Shown here piece by piece: positions 34,961 to 37,541 of a stretch of DNA of 37,541 nucleotides. Origin of the DNA: Erythrobacteraceae bacterium. GTDB lineage: Bacteria > Pseudomonadota > Alphaproteobacteria > Sphingomonadales > Sphingomonadaceae. How positions within the stretch are numbered: position 1 is the stretch's first letter; each line of letters opens with the position of its first letter. The notes under the pieces are model-generated. The model saw only the letters and a list, made by a program, of their open reading frames with translations. It did not search any database and was not told the origin of the DNA. The stretch lies in the NCBI GenBank assembly GCA_027489095.1, contig JAIYAL010000022.1, positions 1 through 37,541 of the forward strand. The letters run 5' to 3'. A program made the translations under genes and the position numbers.

Positions 34961-35596
34961 TCAGGCGGGGGAAGCGCCGATCACGGCCAAAGCTTCGGCC
35001 TCGCTGATGACTTCGGCATATTTGGCCTGGAGGTCGAACAGGTTGGCCTCGTGCGGGGCCGGGTGGCGGTCGGCGCAGGCCTCGCGCACCACCAGCGGGA
35101 CAAAGCCATATTGCATCGCGTCGAGCGCCGAGGCGCGCACGCAGCCTGAGGTGGAATAGCCGGTGATCAGCAGCGTATCGATGCCCTTGGCGTGAAGCGC
35201 CTCGGCGAGTTCCGTGCCGAAGAAGGCGCTGGGGTATTGCTTGGTCACGACGCGCTCGCCCTCAAGCGGGGTGAGGCCTTCGGGAAAGGCGCCCAGCGGC
35301 GATCCCTCGACAAAGGCGGCAAGCACCGGCGCCTTCTTGTAGAACACCCCGCCATCCGAGCCATCGGGCTTGTAGCTCACGTTGGTGAAGACCACCGGCA
35401 CGCCCGCCGCGCGCGCTGCCGCTGCCAGCCGCGCGTTGCAATCGCGCGCGGCGGCGGCGGTTTCCATGAACAGCGCCGAGCCTTCGGTGAGATAGGCCGT
35501 CACGACATCGACAATCAGCAGCGCAGGCCGCGTCCCCGGCTGGAGACGGCCTTCATACACCCCGGCATAATTGTCGGATGCCGAGGGGGCGGTCAT
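34961..35596 (-). CDS. Isochorismatase-like cysteine hydrolase
   Basis: From ATG 35596, overlapping the CoA-transferase stop by one base (TGATG), the protein is 211 residues. It carries the Asp-Lys-Cys triad of this superfamily: D30 (PALLIVDVV), K119 (VVTKQYPSAFFGT) and C152 (TGYSTSGCVRASA). The nearest relatives are N-carbamoylsarcosine amidase-like enzymes, which cleave N-carbamoyl groups or amides in the cytosol. This suits its operon partner, a hydantoinase B-like subunit, because hydantoin opening yields N-carbamoyl amino acids. The exact substrate is unknown. It is the last gene of the unit. Confidence 0.88.
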   Translation of the reverse strand: MTAPSASDNYAGVYEGRLQPGTRPALLIVDVVTAYLTEGSALFMETAAAARDCNARLAAAARAAGVPVVFTNVSYKPDGSDGGVFYKKAPVLAAFVEGSPLGAFPEGLTPLEGERVVTKQYPSAFFGTELAEALHAKGIDTLLITGYSTSGCVRASALDAMQYGFVPLVVREACADRHPAPHEANLFDLQAKYAEVISEAEALAVIGASPA

Positions 35597-36777
35597 CAGA
35601 TGATCCCCGCCGCAGCCAGCCGTTCGAGCTCTGCCGCGTCCAGCCCCAGCCTTTCGGCAAACACCTCGGCATTGTCCTGCCCGGGCGCGGCAGGCGCGGG
35701 GCGGCGGATGGTCGAAGGGGTCTTGGAAAGCTTGGGAAAGGCGTTCTGCATCTTGATTGTGCCCCGGTTCTGGGTCTCGACCTCGATGATCGCCTCGCGC
35801 GCCTGAAAGTGCGGATCGGCGAACATGTCGGGCGCGCGGTAGACCCGGCCTGCCGGGATCGAATATTCGATCATCAGCGCATCCACCGCGTCGACCGTGA
35901 GCGTGCCGGTCCAATCGTTGATCAGCGCATCAAGCTCGTCCTGATGGATGCCGCGCGCGATGTGGGTGGAATAGCGTTCGTCGCTCGAAAGCTCCGGCTG
36001 CCCCATCGCCTGGCACAGCCGCGCAAAGATCGCATCGCCATTGGCGCCGATCATGTAGCTGCCATCGCTGCACGAGTAGACGTTGGACGGCGCGATGCCC
36101 TTGAGCACTGATCCGGAACGTTCACGGATCACGCCGTTGCGGTCATATTCGGGAACCAGCCCCTCCATCACCTGCAACACCGCCTCGTAGAGCGCGGAAT
36201 CGACCACCTGACCCTCGCCGGTCTTCTCGCGGTGGTGGAGTGCGGCGAGCACGCCCATTGCGCCGTATGTGGCGCACAGCGTGTCGCCGATCGAGATGCC
36301 CATGCGGCTGGGCGGGCGGTCAGGTTCGCCGACGATGTAGCGCCACCCGCCCATCGCCTCGCCGATCCCGCCGAACCCTGCGCGGTCAGAGTAGGGCCCG
36401 TCCTGTCCGTAGCCCGACATCCGGGCGATGATCAGGCCAGGGTTCACCGCGTGAAGCTCTGCCGGGCTCATGCCCCAGCGTTCGAGCGTGCCGGGCTTGA
36501 AGTTCTCGATCAGCACATCGGCCTCGGCGATCAGGCGCTTCGCCAGCGCCTGACCTTCGGGCACGCGCAGGTTGCAGGTCACCGAACGCTTGTTGCGCGC
36601 GATCACCTCCCACTGCACCTTCTCGTCGCCCTGGCCCCAATTGCGCATCGGATCGCCCGCGCCCGGCGGCTCGATCTTCACCACATCGGCGCCCATGTCG
36701 CCGAGCAACTGGCCGCAGAACGGGCCGGCGAGGAGCTGGCCCATCTCGACAACCTTGATCCCCTGAAGCGCGCTCAT
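35596..36777 (-). CDS. CaiB/BaiF family CoA-transferase
   Basis: This 393-residue protein has the family start GIKVVEMGQLLAGPFCGQLLGDMGADVVKIEPP. The likely catalytic Asp is D165 in ISIGDTLCATYG, matching Asp169 of formyl-CoA transferase. GEGQVVDSALYEAVL and SGYGQDGPYSDRAGF are also typical. Class III CoA-transferases move CoA between carboxylic acids. The start overlaps the hydantoinase-like stop by four bases and the stop overlaps the next start, so three genes are translationally linked. It probably activates an acid released by its neighbours; the acid is unknown. Confidence 0.92.
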   Translation of the reverse strand: MSALQGIKVVEMGQLLAGPFCGQLLGDMGADVVKIEPPGAGDPMRNWGQGDEKVQWEVIARNKRSVTCNLRVPEGQALAKRLIAEADVLIENFKPGTLERWGMSPAELHAVNPGLIIARMSGYGQDGPYSDRAGFGGIGEAMGGWRYIVGEPDRPPSRMGISIGDTLCATYGAMGVLAALHHREKTGEGQVVDSALYEAVLQVMEGLVPEYDRNGVIRERSGSVLKGIAPSNVYSCSDGSYMIGANGDAIFARLCQAMGQPELSSDERYSTHIARGIHQDELDALINDWTGTLTVDAVDALMIEYSIPAGRVYRAPDMFADPHFQAREAIIEVETQNRGTIKMQNAFPKLSKTPSTIRRPAPAAPGQDNAEVFAERLGLDAAELERLAAAGII

Positions 36778-37541
36778 TCGGCAGCTTCCCGCAGGCCGTT
36801 GAGTGCGTTCCAGACGGGCTGGACCGGCGCGGGAAGGCCGGTCTCAGCCTCGCAATTGGCGCGCAGCGCATCGATGCCGGGGCCGTAGTCGAACAGCGGC
36901 AGCGCCCCACGCGAGGCTGACATTTCCGCGCGCAAGGTTTGGGTGGCGGCGGTGTCCACCGTGCCCGCAGCATCCGCAACAACGCCATAGTCGCGGGCGC
37001 CTTCGGGGGTAACGAGGCCCTGCCGGATTTCGAGGCCGACAAGCTCAGGATCACGCGCCAGCGGGTCGCCCCAGCCGCCGCCGCCCCAGGTGATGAAGTG
37101 GAGCAGATCGCCCGCCTTCACCTTGACGCTTTCAACCTTGTTGCCGACGATTTCGGTCGAGCCATCTGCGCGTTCGAGCACCTTCTTCGCGCGCGCCCCC
37201 GGATGGCCGCCATTGACGCCCCACGGCGGCACGAACCAGCGGTCGTCATGGATCGCGATCTCGCCATCCGCGAGGAAGCGGTAGGTCATGTGGATGCCGT
37301 TGCCGCCGCGGTGAAGGCCTGCGCCGCCGCTATCGGGCGCGGTCGAATAGCGTTCGATCCGCAAGGGGAAGTAGCGTTCGAGGAACTCGTTGGGGACATT
37401 GGTGAAGCCCGGCCACAGCGAGTGCCCGTCCGGCCCGTCGCCCAGCGGCCGCCCCGGAATGCCGCCAAAGCCGATCTGGAACAGCTGGAACCAGTCGCGC
37501 GTCCCGTCCTCGCGGCTGTCCCAGCCCGAATAGAACAGGTG
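36774..37541 (-). CDS. Hydantoinase B/5-oxoprolinase family subunit, 5' partial
   Basis: The frame is open to the window edge, so the N-terminal part is missing; 255 C-terminal residues are present. HyuB hallmarks are GGAGLHRGGNGIHMTYRF and the glycine-rich FITWGGGGWGDPLARDP near the end. HyuB pairs with HyuA to hydrolyse hydantoins, 5-oxoproline or N-methylhydantoin using ATP, and related pairs form acetone/acetophenone carboxylases. The HyuA partner should lie upstream, beyond 37541. It overlaps the CoA-transferase start by ATGA. The C-terminal residues after about 36900 are more variable. Confidence 0.87.
   Translation of the reverse strand, partial: HLFYSGWDSREDGTRDWFQLFQIGFGGIPGRPLGDGPDGHSLWPGFTNVPNEFLERYFPLRIERYSTAPDSGGAGLHRGGNGIHMTYRFLADGEIAIHDDRWFVPPWGVNGGHPGARAKKVLERADGSTEIVGNKVESVKVKAGDLLHFITWGGGGWGDPLARDPELVGLEIRQGLVTPEGARDYGVVADAAGTVDTAATQTLRAEMSASRGALPLFDYGPGIDALRANCEAETGLPAPVQPVWNALNGLREAAE

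Overview
The window is GC-rich (roughly 65% by eye) with dense, often overlapping genes. It looks like a chromosomal piece of an alphaproteobacterium of the order Sphingomonadales (Erythrobacter/Porphyrobacter/Novosphingobium-like). The basis is the LigM-type O-demethylase beside a metF homologue, an alphaproteobacterial-type iron box, and the general style of the TonB receptor, M16 and S41 proteins. This placement is inference from gene content; there is no rRNA or tRNA to anchor it.

Layout. (1) 1-4614, plus strand: a one-carbon/aromatic cluster with a tetrahydrofolate-dependent O-demethylase (5' end missing), a MetF-like reductase, an alpha/beta hydrolase, a MarR regulator with a palindromic site just upstream, and an aromatic-acid MFS permease. 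(2) 4615-5298: a gene-poor, less GC-rich gap. (3) 5299-9384: a large tricorn-like S41 protease (minus) and a lone RNase H-like gene (plus). (4) 9553-19650: carbohydrate genes, namely a GH92 mannosidase and a TIM-barrel isomerase-like protein (minus), an AraC regulator, a secreted GH13 plus sugar MFS pair (minus), then a cytosolic GH13 glucosidase whose stop codon overlaps the start of a cytochrome P450. (5) 19712-20719: a zinc-free NADP-dependent oxidoreductase without a normal start codon where its family begins. (6) 21184-28579: an archaic (Csu/spore-coat-U type) chaperone-usher pilus locus with three tandem pilins, a strong intrinsic terminator, 16-bp direct repeats, chaperone, usher and two-domain tip protein, and a convergent small pilin-like gene. 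(7) 29067-34447: an M16 peptidase and a TonB-dependent receptor preceded by a Fur-like box. (8) 34463-34724: two tandem 37-residue hydrophobic microproteins. (9) 34961-37541, minus strand: an overlapping operon of hydantoinase B-like protein (5' end beyond the window), CaiB/BaiF CoA-transferase and isochorismatase-like cysteine hydrolase.

How they work together. In region 1 the demethylase would pass methyl groups to tetrahydrofolate, the reductase would process methyl/methylene-THF, the permease would import the aromatic acid and MarR would gate expression. In region 4 a periplasmic glycosidase feeds an oligosaccharide permease and a cytosolic glucosidase, probably under the AraC protein. 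In region 6 pilins are made in excess over chaperone and usher because of the terminator between them.

Most striking: the usher carries a diverged tandem duplication of its own N-terminal part, giving about 1096 residues against a usual 800-850, so it may present two subunit-recruitment domains. The paired 37-aa microproteins, the GH13-P450 coupling and the candidate AUC start are the next most unusual items.
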